From Peptoniphilus mikwangii (GTDB taxonomy: Bacteria; Bacillota; Clostridia; Tissierellales; Peptoniphilaceae): 64,000 nt of DNA. Shown here piece by piece: positions 26,216-35,270 of the stretch (the stretch's first letter is position 1; every line of letters starts with the position of its first letter). The stretch is from the NCBI RefSeq assembly GCF_000468535.1, contig NZ_AUQY01000001.1, forward strand, positions 1 to 64,000, in the 5' to 3' direction. The translations under genes and the position numbers were made by a program. A model generated the notes under the pieces. That model saw only the letters and a program-made list of their open reading frames with translations. It was not told the origin of the DNA and did no database searches.

Positions 26216-26448
26216 TTAATTTGAAAAATTATGTGACAATTTAAAATGACCATCATGATTCATAAGCTCATCAAAGCTGTTTGTTTATACAATGTTTCCA
26301 TTTTTATCACAAGTATACTGTCATATCGTTTCATATTTTTACTCATGCTATGTGTAATTGAAACAACAGTTTTATCTTTCAACTCCAATAGATTTTTCAC
26401 GATGCCATCAGCAGTCTTGTTATTACCTGTATAATTAACTTGTCTATT
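26216..26448 (-). pseudogene. Relic of an ABC exporter ATPase C-terminus
   Basis: On the minus strand one frame reads KTADGIVKNLLELKDKTV then VSITHSMSKNMKRYDSILVIK, the typical end of an exporter-type ATPase (switch His in ITH, then YDSILV). Adding one A to an A5 run then restores NGNIV, a TAA stop, and TNSFDELMNHDGHFKLSHNF, the expected distal segment. A further stop (TAA) precedes the first part, and Walker A and B are missing. It is therefore a decayed remnant with at least one frameshift and two nonsense codons. The overlapping plus-strand frame is a shadow. Confidence 0.7.
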
Positions 26449-26603
26449 TTATAAATCGGATGATAATTTTATATTCAATTCAAATTTATATTAATATTTG
26501 ATAATTAATATAAAAAATGGTAAAAATCCTATAAAAAAGCTGTATTTTTTAACTATTTGAGTATATAATATATTTCGGTTAATTATGTAAATATTTCTTG
26601 TAA

Positions 26604-26632
26604 TTGAACTTATATAAATTACGTGATAAAAT
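26604..26632 (+). promoter_or_regulatory. Probable secA promoter
   Basis: TTGAAC (26604-26609), a 17-bp spacer and TAAAAT (26627-26632) with TGA directly before it (extended -10). The 150 bases to its left (26449-26603) are very AT-rich and show no other feature I can support. Confidence 0.65.
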
Positions 26633-26661
26633 ATTAATTTAGGTAAAGAAAGGGTGGTAAA

Positions 26662-29400
26662 ATGAGTTTTTTGGAGAAACTTTTTGGCTCCTATAGTGAT
26701 AGAGAAATAAAAAAAATAGAACCACTGGTAAATAAGGTAATGAACCTTGAAGCAAGTATGGAAAAATTGTCTGATGAAGAACTTAAAGCTAAGACACAGG
26801 AATTCAAAAATAGATATAACAACGGAGAGTCATTAGATGAAATGTTGCCGGAAGCATTTGCGGTAATGAGAGAGGCGGCATGGAGAGTACTTGGAATGAA
26901 ACACTTCAGAGTACAGGTAATAGGTGGTATTATACTTCACCAAGGACGTATTGCTGAAATGAAAACAGGGGAAGGTAAGACTCTTGTAGCGACACTTCCC
27001 GCATACTTAAATGCGCTTAGCGGTAAGGGCGTTCATATTGTAACGGTAAATGATTATCTTGCAAGCCGTGATAAGCAGTGGATGGGTAAAGTGTATCAAT
27101 TTTTAGGACTTACTGTCGGTTGTATTGTTCACGATATGAAACCTGAAGAGAGAAAGGTTGCATATAATGCGGATATTACTTATGGAACAAATAATGAATT
27201 CGGATTTGACTATCTAAGAGATAATATGGTTATTTACAAAGAAGAGATGGTTCAAAGAGAGCTTAATTATTGTATAGTAGATGAGGTTGACTCAATATTA
27301 ATTGACGAGGCAAGAACTCCGCTTATAATTTCAGGTCAGGGAGATGAGTCTACAGATTTATATATAAGAGCAAACAATTTTGTAAATACGTTAACTCGTA
27401 GAATAAAGACAGAGGATGAGTCGAACTTTGAGAGATTTAACAGAGAGTTTGAGGAAGAAACTGTTGATTTTGTAATAAGTGAAAAGGATAAAACTTCTAC
27501 ACTTACAGATAAAGGTATCGCAAAGGCGGAAAGATATTTTAATATTGACAACTTGTCAGATCTTGAAAATATGGAAATTTCTCATCATATAAATCAAGCG
27601 TTGAAGGCAGTAGGAAATATGAAGAGAGATATAGACTATGTCGTAAATGATGGAGAAATTATAATTGTAGATGAATTTACAGGTCGTTTGATGTATGGAC
27701 GTAGATATTCAGAGGGACTACACCAGGCAATAGAAGCTAAAGAAGGTTTGGAAGTTAAGGCTGAATCTAAAACACTTGCTACAATTACATTCCAAAATTA
27801 TTTCAGAATGTATTCTAAGCTTGCAGGTATGACAGGAACCGCAATGACAGAAGAATCCGAATTTAGAGATATTTATCATATAGACGTTGTTGAAATACCG
27901 ACAAACAAACCTATAGCAAGAGAAGATAACAATGATTCAATTTATAAGAATGAAGATGCAAAGTTCAGAGCGGTAGTAAAAGATATACAAGCTGCACATG
28001 AAAAAGGGCAACCGGTTCTTGTCGGAACTATATCAATTGAAAAATCTGAAGAACTTTCAAAATATTTAAAGAGAGCAGGAATTAAACACAATGTATTAAA
28101 TGCTAAAAAGCATGAACAGGAATCTGAAATTGTTGCTCAAGCCGGACGTTTTGGAGCCGTTACAATTGCCACAAATATGGCAGGACGTGGTACCGATATT
28201 GTACTTGGCGGTAATCCTGAATACATGGCAAAGGTTGAACTTAAAAAGCATGGAATGGAAGATGGAATTCTTGAACAGGTAGATTCATTTAACGAAACAT
28301 CTGATGAAGTTATAGTTGAGGCAAGAAGACAGTATCAAGAACTTGTAAAGAAATTTAAAGTTGAAACTGACAAAGAAGCACAAGAAGTTGCGAATGCCGG
28401 CGGACTTCATATTATAGGAACTGAAAGACACGAATCACGTCGTATAGATAATCAGTTGCGTGGACGTTCAGGTCGTCAAGGAGACCCGGGTTCTACAAGA
28501 TTTTATATATCCGGCGATGATGATCTTATAAGATTGTTTGCGGGAGATAGATTTAAGGACACTATGGAAAAGATAGATGCGCCTGAAGATGAACCTATCG
28601 AAGCCGGAATTCTTACAAGATTGATAGAGTCGGCACAGAGAAAAGTTGAAGGTAACAATTTTTCAATTCGTAAACATGTTTTACAATATGACGATGTCAT
28701 GAATAAACAAAGAGAAGTAATATACAGGGAAAGAAGAAGAGTTCTTCAAGGTGAAAATCTTAAAGATGACATTGCACTTATGGTTGATGATGTAATTGAA
28801 AAGAATGTTGATTTCTATAATAAGGTAGATGAAACAGGAAATAGACATCTTGATTTTGAAGGTTTAGTTGGATTTGGAGTGAGAGAATTCGGATTTGATG
28901 AAGGATTCTTGGCAGATTTGAATAATTCGACAGTAGAACAAGTAATTGAAAGATTTAATACTCTTGCAAGAGAAAAATATACACAAAAGGAAGAAGAATT
29001 TGGTGACGAAAAATTTAGAGAAGTGGAAAGAGTTGTACTTCTTCAAGTAGTTGACCAAAAGTGGATGGATCATATAGATGCAATGGATCAACTTAGAAAA
29101 GGTATAGGACTTAGAGCGGTAGGTCAAGTTGATCCGGTAAGAGCATATGGACAAGAAGGCTTTGACATGTTTGAAGAAATGAATGAGTCCATAAAGGAAG
29201 ATACAGTAAAAATGTTGTTCCATGTGGTAAATCCGGAGAGGGTACAAAGGGTTAGAGTTGCAAAAGAGGTTGAAACTGTAAATCCTGATAACGGAAAGAA
29301 AAAGCCTTTTGTAAGAAAGACTAAAAAAGTCGGAAGAAATGATCCGTGTCCATGCGGAAGTGGAAAGAAATATAAAAATTGTTGCGGACGAAATGAATAA
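26662..29400 (+). CDS. secA: Protein translocase ATPase SecA
   Basis: The motor that drives preproteins through SecYEG. It is 912 aa, full length. Walker A is TGEGKT (102-107); the DEAD-type Walker B region is [21 protein letters not shown]; helicase motifs [12 protein letters not shown] and [28 protein letters not shown] are intact. The C-terminus carries the zinc/SecB-type motif with C896, C898, C907 and C908 ([16 protein letters not shown]). It stands alone between its own promoter and a terminator. Some Firmicutes carry prfB downstream of secA; here a convergent peptidase follows instead. Confidence 0.98.
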   Translation: MSFLEKLFGSYSDREIKKIEPLVNKVMNLEASMEKLSDEELKAKTQEFKNRYNNGESLDEMLPEAFAVMREAAWRVLGMKHFRVQVIGGIILHQGRIAEMKTGEGKTLVATLPAYLNALSGKGVHIVTVNDYLASRDKQWMGKVYQFLGLTVGCIVHDMKPEERKVAYNADITYGTNNEFGFDYLRDNMVIYKEEMVQRELNYCIVDEVDSILIDEARTPLIISGQGDESTDLYIRANNFVNTLTRRIKTEDESNFERFNREFEEETVDFVISEKDKTSTLTDKGIAKAERYFNIDNLSDLENMEISHHINQALKAVGNMKRDIDYVVNDGEIIIVDEFTGRLMYGRRYSEGLHQAIEAKEGLEVKAESKTLATITFQNYFRMYSKLAGMTGTAMTEESEFRDIYHIDVVEIPTNKPIAREDNNDSIYKNEDAKFRAVVKDIQAAHEKGQPVLVGTISIEKSEELSKYLKRAGIKHNVLNAKKHEQESEIVAQAGRFGAVTIATNMAGRGTDIVLGGNPEYMAKVELKKHGMEDGILEQVDSFNETSDEVIVEARRQYQELVKKFKVETDKEAQEVANAGGLHIIGTERHESRRIDNQLRGRSGRQGDPGSTRFYISGDDDLIRLFAGDRFKDTMEKIDAPEDEPIEAGILTRLIESAQRKVEGNNFSIRKHVLQYDDVMNKQREVIYRERRRVLQGENLKDDIALMVDDVIEKNVDFYNKVDETGNRHLDFEGLVGFGVREFGFDEGFLADLNNSTVEQVIERFNTLAREKYTQKEEEFGDEKFREVERVVLLQVVDQKWMDHIDAMDQLRKGIGLRAVGQVDPVRAYGQEGFDMFEEMNESIKEDTVKMLFHVVNPERVQRVRVAKEVETVNPDNGKKKPFVRKTKKVGRNDPCPCGSGKKYKNCCGRNE

Positions 29401-29403
29401 AAG

Positions 29404-29430
29404 AAAAGCTCCTAATAAGGAGCTTTTTTT
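29404..29430. terminator. Bidirectional terminator between secA and the M3 peptidase
   Basis: AAAAGCTCCT pairs with AGGAGCTTTT; T-rich runs follow on either strand. Confidence 0.85.
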
Positions 29431-31108
29431 ATATTTCAATTGCATTTAAAACTTCTTCAAGTCTTGGAGTGATTTTTTCAATAACATAGGTGGTCATAGG
29501 ATTTTCAAGATTTCCTATTTTCATGAGGTTAAAGAACGAATCGGAACCTCCGGCTTTACAAAGAGTAATATATTCATCCAATGTCTTTTTAGGATAGTCA
29601 ATATACTTTAAAAGATATTGAAAAGCACAAACTTGAGCTAAGGTATAGTCAATATAGTAGAAAGGAGAGTTGAATACGTGAGCTTGACCGAACCAGTAAG
29701 TTCCTTGATTTAAATAGTCATCATCATAGTCTAAATCAGGAGTGTACATAAGTTCCAATTCATGATATTTTTGTCTTCTTTCTTTTGGAGTTGCATTCGG
29801 ATTTTCATATACAAAATGTTGGAAATGATCTATTGTAGCTCCATAAGGTATAAACAGTAAAGCACTCTTTAATGCGGAATATCTAAATTTATTGGCATCT
29901 TTTCCGAAGAATGAATTCATCCAAGGCCAAGTTAAAAATTCCATACTCATTGAATGAATTTCACAAGCTTCATAAGTTGGCCAAATATATTCAGGAAGAA
30001 GTTGATATTGAGACATAAAATTTTGAAAAGCGTGACCTGCCTCGTGAGTTATTACATCAATATCTCCTCTTGTTCCGTTGAAGTTTGAAAATATAAAAGG
30101 TGATTTATATTTATCAAAGCTTGTACAATATCCTCCTGCACGTTTTTTAGGCTTTGCAACTAAATCCATAAGTTCATTTTCAACCATAAAATCGAAAAAT
30201 TTTCCTGTTTCGGGACTTAATTCCCGATACATTTTTTGAGCATTTTTAACTATGAAATCACAATCTCCATTCGGATTTGAATTTCCGTCTATAAAGTCAC
30301 ATGCAATATCAAAATATTTGAAATCTTCTATTCCAAGTCTTTCAGCTTGGGATTTTCTTATAGATACTGCTAAAGGAGTAAAAGATTTTAAAAGTTTTTC
30401 TCTATATTTTGCAACATCTTTATGATCATAATCTGTTCTCTTCAACAGCTTATATTGAAGCTCTACATAGTTTTCATATCCAAGAGCGTGAGCCATATCT
30501 GTACGAACCTTTACAAGTTCATCAAAGATTGAATCAAATTCTTCTTGATGTTTTTCAAAAAAAGCATTTTTTGCCTTATATGCTTCTCTTCTCAGTTCTC
30601 TGTCCGGATCTTGTAAAAAAGGCGGCATTTGAGTTATGGTATAAATATTTCCTCTAAATTCAATTTTTGAATTTGCTATAATTTTATTATATTTTGTAAT
30701 CAACTCATTTTCTTTTTGCATAAATGGAATGGCAGCATCATTTAATACAAGATTACACTCTAAGAGATTAAAATAGTGTTTTCCAAAATGTTTTTCAAGT
30801 TCACTTCTAAATTTTGAATTAAAAATTGCCTTTGAAACTTCTGTGTTAAGAGTTTCAAAAATAGGAGTGTTTTCATCAAAAAAAGAATTTTCCGCTTCAT
30901 AAAATTCATCAAGAGTATCAATTGTATGTCTTACAGATGCGATAGAAAATGTGGTTTCTAAATCCTTTTTAAATTCTGCAAATTCTTCAATAATTTTAAT
31001 TTGTTCATCCGCAGAGTTTGCCTTATTTAGATTTTCTTTAACGTTATTAAAATAAGCTTTAACTTTATTTATATCAGGTCTTACATACGGCATATCTTTA
31101 AATTTCAT
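29429..31108 (-). CDS. M3-family oligoendopeptidase (PepF-like)
   Basis: A cytoplasmic zinc metallopeptidase of 559 aa. The active site is DVITHEAGHAFQNFMSQ (HExxH with both His and the Glu), with the third ligand Glu in the downstream CEIHSMSMEFLTWPW. The length and the N-terminal helical part fit the M3 oligoendopeptidase family that trims short peptides. Its neighbour, divergent at 31.4 kb, is a full oligopeptide uptake operon, so it may process imported peptides. GGAGGT precedes the ATG. Confidence 0.93.
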   Translation of the reverse strand: MKFKDMPYVRPDINKVKAYFNNVKENLNKANSADEQIKIIEEFAEFKKDLETTFSIASVRHTIDTLDEFYEAENSFFDENTPIFETLNTEVSKAIFNSKFRSELEKHFGKHYFNLLECNLVLNDAAIPFMQKENELITKYNKIIANSKIEFRGNIYTITQMPPFLQDPDRELRREAYKAKNAFFEKHQEEFDSIFDELVKVRTDMAHALGYENYVELQYKLLKRTDYDHKDVAKYREKLLKSFTPLAVSIRKSQAERLGIEDFKYFDIACDFIDGNSNPNGDCDFIVKNAQKMYRELSPETGKFFDFMVENELMDLVAKPKKRAGGYCTSFDKYKSPFIFSNFNGTRGDIDVITHEAGHAFQNFMSQYQLLPEYIWPTYEACEIHSMSMEFLTWPWMNSFFGKDANKFRYSALKSALLFIPYGATIDHFQHFVYENPNATPKERRQKYHELELMYTPDLDYDDDYLNQGTYWFGQAHVFNSPFYYIDYTLAQVCAFQYLLKYIDYPKKTLDEYITLCKAGGSDSFFNLMKIGNLENPMTTYVIEKITPRLEEVLNAIEI

Positions 31109-31288
31109 ATATAACCTCCTTTGAAATTATTAATTAAAGTATAACTCTTATAAGCAGTTAATTGCAAGTAAAACAATAATAAAAACTTGTTTAATTAAAT
31201 GCGATAAATCATCCATTAAATCAATATATCATCAAATTAAATCGATAAATCAAATTATATTAAAAAGTATAAAATAAAATTTATTAAA

Positions 31289-31317
31289 TTGATATTATGA
31301 CAAATTCGTGGTAAAAT
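31289..31317 (+). promoter_or_regulatory. Promoter of the opp operon
   Basis: TTGATA (31289-31294), a 17-bp spacer and TAAAAT (31312-31317) with TGG directly before it. Confidence 0.7.
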
Positions 31318-31371
31318 TTCATTACAAGAAATTATTACTTTAAATAGTTACGTTGGAAAATAGGTGAAAAA

Positions 31372-32376
31372 ATGGAAGGAAAAATAGCTTTATGCGAAAT
31401 GAAGAATCTGCATACCGGATTTAGAATTAGGGATAATTATTATGATGCTGTTGATGATGTGAGCCTAACTCTATATTCAGATGAAGTTCTTGCAATAGTT
31501 GGAGAGTCCGGATGTGGAAAAAGCACATTAGCTACCACTATAATGGGGTTACATGATTTTAATTATACCAGAGTGTCAGGTGAAGTTAATTTTGAGGGGA
31601 AAAATATACTTGAACTCAATGAAGAGGAATATAACAAGATAAGAGGCGGAAAGATAGGAATGATATTTCAAGATCCTCTTTCAGCTCTTAATCCGCTACA
31701 AAGAATAGGTCAACAAATAGAGGAAGGACTTATATATCATACGGATCTTAATGCAGAGCAGAGAAAACAAAGAGCTTTTGAACTATTGTCAAGAGTAGGA
31801 ATTGAAAAGCCTGAAAGAATATATAGACAATTTCCTCATCAGCTTTCCGGTGGTATGCGTCAGCGTGTTATGATAGCAATAGCACTTAGCTGCAAACCCA
31901 AAATATTAATAGCTGACGAGCCTACAACAGCTCTTGATGTAACAATTCAAGCACAGATTTTAGACTTGATATCAGATTTACAAAAAGAAATTAAAGCGGG
32001 AATAATACTTATAACTCATGACCTCGGTGTAGTTGCGCAAATGGCGGATAGGGTTGCAGTAATGTATGCAGGAGAGATAGTTGAACTTGCAGAAAGTGAA
32101 GAACTGTTTACAAATCCATTACATCCATATACCAAGAGTTTATTAAATTCAATTCCGCATCTTGATAAAGAAGATGATAAACTTCATGTAATAAAAGGTA
32201 TGGTTCCGTCATTAAAGAACCTACCGCGAACAGGTTGCAGATTCTCTGAAAGAATTCCTCATATACCTCATGAGGCTCATGAAGAAAATCCTACACTTCA
32301 CGAAGTTAGTCCTGGGCATTTTGTAAGATGCACCTGCTGGAAAGATTTTTATTTTGATGAGGAGGATGACAACTAA
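31372..32376 (+). CDS. oppD: Oligopeptide ABC transporter ATPase OppD
   Basis: One of two ATPases of a peptide/nickel-type ABC importer. It is 334 aa with Walker A GESGCGKST (44-52), Q-loop IFQDPLSALNP, signature LSGGMRQR, Walker B ILIADEPTTALD and switch His in ITHDLGVV. The C-terminal extension HPYTKSLLNSIP, followed by Cys residues (TGCRFSERIP, RCTCW), is the OppD/DppD type with a probable iron-sulphur or metal site. It shares one base with oppF (TAATG). Confidence 0.94.
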   Translation: MEGKIALCEMKNLHTGFRIRDNYYDAVDDVSLTLYSDEVLAIVGESGCGKSTLATTIMGLHDFNYTRVSGEVNFEGKNILELNEEEYNKIRGGKIGMIFQDPLSALNPLQRIGQQIEEGLIYHTDLNAEQRKQRAFELLSRVGIEKPERIYRQFPHQLSGGMRQRVMIAIALSCKPKILIADEPTTALDVTIQAQILDLISDLQKEIKAGIILITHDLGVVAQMADRVAVMYAGEIVELAESEELFTNPLHPYTKSLLNSIPHLDKEDDKLHVIKGMVPSLKNLPRTGCRFSERIPHIPHEAHEENPTLHEVSPGHFVRCTCWKDFYFDEEDDN

Positions 32377-33317
32377 TGAGTTTACTTGAAGTAAAAGACC
32401 TTAAAGTTCATTATCCTATAAGAGGCGGATTTTTCAATAAGGTAGTTGACCATGTATATGCGGTAGACGGCGTAGATATGGTAGTAGAAGAAGGTAAGAC
32501 CTACGGTTTGATAGGGGAGTCTGGATCCGGAAAATCTACCATAGGAAAAGCAATTATAGGTCTTGAGAAGGCGACATCGGGAGAAGTAATATATAAAGGA
32601 AAAAACGTTCTTGACCCCAGGGTTAGAAAAGAACTGAAATATAATCAGGATGTTCAAATGATATTTCAAGACTCAATGTCAAGTCTTGACCCGAAAAAAA
32701 GGGTATTGGACATCTTAGCGGAACCCATTAGAAATTTTGACAATCTTAATGAAGAAGCTGAAAAGAAAAGAGTATTTGAATTACTTGAAATAGTAGGTAT
32801 GCCGAAGGATTCAATATATAAATATCCATTTGAATTTTCAGGCGGACAAAGACAAAGACTTGGAGTAGCAAGAGCAATAGCCTGCAAGCCGAAACTTATA
32901 ATTGCAGATGAACCGGTATCTGCGCTTGATCTTTCAGTTCAGGCACAAGTGCTTAATTATCTAAAAAAGATACAAAAAGATTTGAATTTGTCATATATAT
33001 TTATTTCTCACGACCTCGGCGTAGTAAGACATATGTGTGATTATATTTATATAATGCATAGAGGAAGATTTACAGAAACAGGTTCCAGAGAAGATATATA
33101 TAATAATCCTCAGCATATATACACAAAGAGATTGATAGCATCAATTCCTCAAATAAATCCTAAAGCGAAAGAGATTTTAAAGGAAAAGAGAGAATTAGTG
33201 GATAAAGAGTATGAACAGTCTTACTCTGAATATTACGATAAAGACGGAAAAGTATATACTCTTGAAAAAATGTCCGAGACACATTTTGTAGCACAGAAAA
33301 AAGGAGGTAATATCTAA
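32376..33317 (+). CDS. oppF: Oligopeptide ABC transporter ATPase OppF
   Basis: The partner ATPase, 313 aa. Walker A is GESGSGKST, Q-loop MIFQDSMSSLDPKKRV, signature FSGGQRQRLGVARAIA, Walker B LIIADEPVSALD, then ISHDLGVVRHMCDYI. The start of the protein, VKDLKVHYPIRGGFF, is typical of OppF, as is the C-terminal IYTKRLIASIPQ. It is joined by one-base TAATG overlaps to oppD before and oppB after. Confidence 0.94.
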   Translation: MSLLEVKDLKVHYPIRGGFFNKVVDHVYAVDGVDMVVEEGKTYGLIGESGSGKSTIGKAIIGLEKATSGEVIYKGKNVLDPRVRKELKYNQDVQMIFQDSMSSLDPKKRVLDILAEPIRNFDNLNEEAEKKRVFELLEIVGMPKDSIYKYPFEFSGGQRQRLGVARAIACKPKLIIADEPVSALDLSVQAQVLNYLKKIQKDLNLSYIFISHDLGVVRHMCDYIYIMHRGRFTETGSREDIYNNPQHIYTKRLIASIPQINPKAKEILKEKRELVDKEYEQSYSEYYDKDGKVYTLEKMSETHFVAQKKGGNI

Positions 33318-34279
33318 TGTGGAAAACAATACTTAGAAGAATACTTCTTATGATACCTCAACTTTTCATTTTAAGTATCTTGGTATTTATAATAGCAAAG
33401 GCGATGCCGGGAGATGCACTTACAGGTCTTATAGGACCTAAGGTAAGTCTTGAGGTAATAGAAAAGCTTAGACTTGAGGCGGGATATTACGATCCGTGGT
33501 ATGTACAATATATAAGATGGATTACAAAGGCATTTCACGGTGATTTAGGAATAAGTTATAACTATAAATTACCCGTGCTTACAGTTATAGGACCTCGTGC
33601 GTTAAACAGCTTTGTACTGTCTCTTTTATCATTGATAATAATGTATATAATAGCACTTCCTGTAGGCATTTTTGCGGGAAAAAATCAAGGTTCAAGATTT
33701 GATAAAGGAGTAGTATTCTTCAACTTCTTTACATTTGCAATTCCATCATTTGTATTATATCTATTTGCAATTTTAATATTCGGATATAAACTAAAGTGGA
33801 CACCTACGATAGGTTCAGTTGCAACCGGTCTTGCAAAGGGAACATTTGAATATTATTTAAGTAAATTACATCATATGATTCTACCTGCTTTGTGTATGGG
33901 AATATTAAGTACAACAGGAACAATTCAATATTTGAGAAATGAAGTAATAGATGCAAAAACATGTGATTATGTAAAAACGGCAAGAAGTAAGGGAGTTCCG
34001 ATGAATAAAGTATATACAAAACACATATTCAGAAACTCGTTACTTCCGATAGCGGCATTTTTCGGATTTCAAATATCGGGACTTCTTGGAGGTTCGGTAA
34101 TAGCAGAGGGAATATTTAACTATCAGGGAATGGGTAAATTTTTCTTAGAGTCGTTATTGACAAGAGATTACAGTGTAGTTACAGCACTGATATTAATATA
34201 CGGACTACTTTTCTTACTCGGTTCATTAGTATCCGATATTACAATGACAATTGTAGATCCGAGAATAAGAATAGAGTAG
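33317..34279 (+). CDS. oppB: Oligopeptide ABC transporter permease OppB
   Basis: An inner membrane permease of 320 aa with six hydrophobic helices. The N-terminus ILRRILLMIPQLFILSILVF, the periplasmic-side GDLGISY and the coupling loop YVKTARSKGVPMNKVYTKHIFRNSL (EAA motif) are characteristic of OppB/DppB. It pairs with OppC downstream; the gap to oppC is 15 bases. Confidence 0.94.
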   Translation: MWKTILRRILLMIPQLFILSILVFIIAKAMPGDALTGLIGPKVSLEVIEKLRLEAGYYDPWYVQYIRWITKAFHGDLGISYNYKLPVLTVIGPRALNSFVLSLLSLIIMYIIALPVGIFAGKNQGSRFDKGVVFFNFFTFAIPSFVLYLFAILIFGYKLKWTPTIGSVATGLAKGTFEYYLSKLHHMILPALCMGILSTTGTIQYLRNEVIDAKTCDYVKTARSKGVPMNKVYTKHIFRNSLLPIAAFFGFQISGLLGGSVIAEGIFNYQGMGKFFLESLLTRDYSVVTALILIYGLLFLLGSLVSDITMTIVDPRIRIE

Positions 34280-34294
34280 GGGGAAGTCGGAACT

Positions 34295-35215
34295 ATGAAA
34301 CTTAAAAAGACAAAAAATAGTTTAGTGGAAGAAAACTTAAAGACAGAAAATCCGACAGGTTTTTCCGTTATTGCAAGAGAATTTAAAAAAGATAAGCTTG
34401 CAATGTTTTCGCTTATAGTATTGGTAGTATTTATAGTAACAGTTTTTGCGACTGCAATGACAATAGACTTAAAACAATTACAGGCAGTAGATATACTTAG
34501 AAAGTATGAACCGCCTTCATTCAATAACTTCTGGAATTTCTTCGGAAGAGATTCAGGTGGACGTAGTGTAATGGGATATGTAATTGTGGGAGCAAGAAAC
34601 TCAATAACTATCGGCTTTGCTATTACAATAATTACAACATTGATCGGACTTATTACGGGACTTTCAATGGGGTACTATGGCGGTAAAGTAGATTCAATAG
34701 GGATGAGAATAGTAGACTTTATAGGAATTTTGCCGTCACTTATGATTATAATCGTGTTTGTAAGTATATTACCTAAATATGATGTGTGGCAATTTATATT
34801 GATTTTCAGTGCGTTTTATTGGCCGGGAACAACAAGACTTGTTCGTTCAAAGGCATTGTCTGAGGCGAGAAGAGATTATGTAAATGCATCAAAGACAATG
34901 GGAACAAGTAATCTGAAAATTATGTTCGGTGGAATACTTCCTAATATTTCATCAATAATAATAGTAGATTCAACTCTTGCGCTTGCAGGAAACATCGGTG
35001 TGGAAGTTGCACTTTCATATTTGGGATTTGGACTTCCGCAATCAGTTCCGTCGCTTGGAACTCTAATATCTTATGCATCAAAGCCTGAAATCATTCAATA
35101 TAAATACTATGTGTGGTTGCCTGCAGCATTGATATTATTATTTATGATGCTTGCTATAAACTACGTAGGACAGGCATTAAGACGTGCATCGGATGCAAAA
35201 CAGAGATTGGGTTAA
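34295..35215 (+). CDS. oppC: Oligopeptide ABC transporter permease OppC
   Basis: The second permease, 306 aa. It opens with a charged cytoplasmic tail and AREFKKDKLAMFSLIVL, then FGRDSGGRSVMGYVIVGARNS (the D-x-x-G-R-D type segment of OppC) and the EAA loop YVNASKTMGTSNLKIMFGGILPN. A weak 5-bp AAAGC/GCTTT hairpin lies in the 55 bases between its stop and oppA and may modulate levels of the binding protein. Confidence 0.93.
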   Translation: MKLKKTKNSLVEENLKTENPTGFSVIAREFKKDKLAMFSLIVLVVFIVTVFATAMTIDLKQLQAVDILRKYEPPSFNNFWNFFGRDSGGRSVMGYVIVGARNSITIGFAITIITTLIGLITGLSMGYYGGKVDSIGMRIVDFIGILPSLMIIIVFVSILPKYDVWQFILIFSAFYWPGTTRLVRSKALSEARRDYVNASKTMGTSNLKIMFGGILPNISSIIIVDSTLALAGNIGVEVALSYLGFGLPQSVPSLGTLISYASKPEIIQYKYYVWLPAALILLFMMLAINYVGQALRRASDAKQRLG

Positions 35216-35270
35216 TTTGGTAATAAAGCTTTGGCTTTTTACGATAAAAAAAATAGGAGGGAATTATATT

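Noticed and set aside
26246-26434. A 62-codon plus-strand open frame between the GIY-YIG gene and secA
   Set aside because: No ribosome site or coding character; it is the antisense shadow of the decayed ABC ATPase read on the minus strand.
28864-29445. A 193-codon minus-strand frame inside secA
   Set aside because: It lies opposite intact SecA codons, has no ribosome site and shows shadow-type composition rich in Phe, Ser and Ile.
31109-31371. A small gene or RNA between the M3 peptidase and oppD
   Set aside because: The region is AT-rich; only the opp promoter can be supported.
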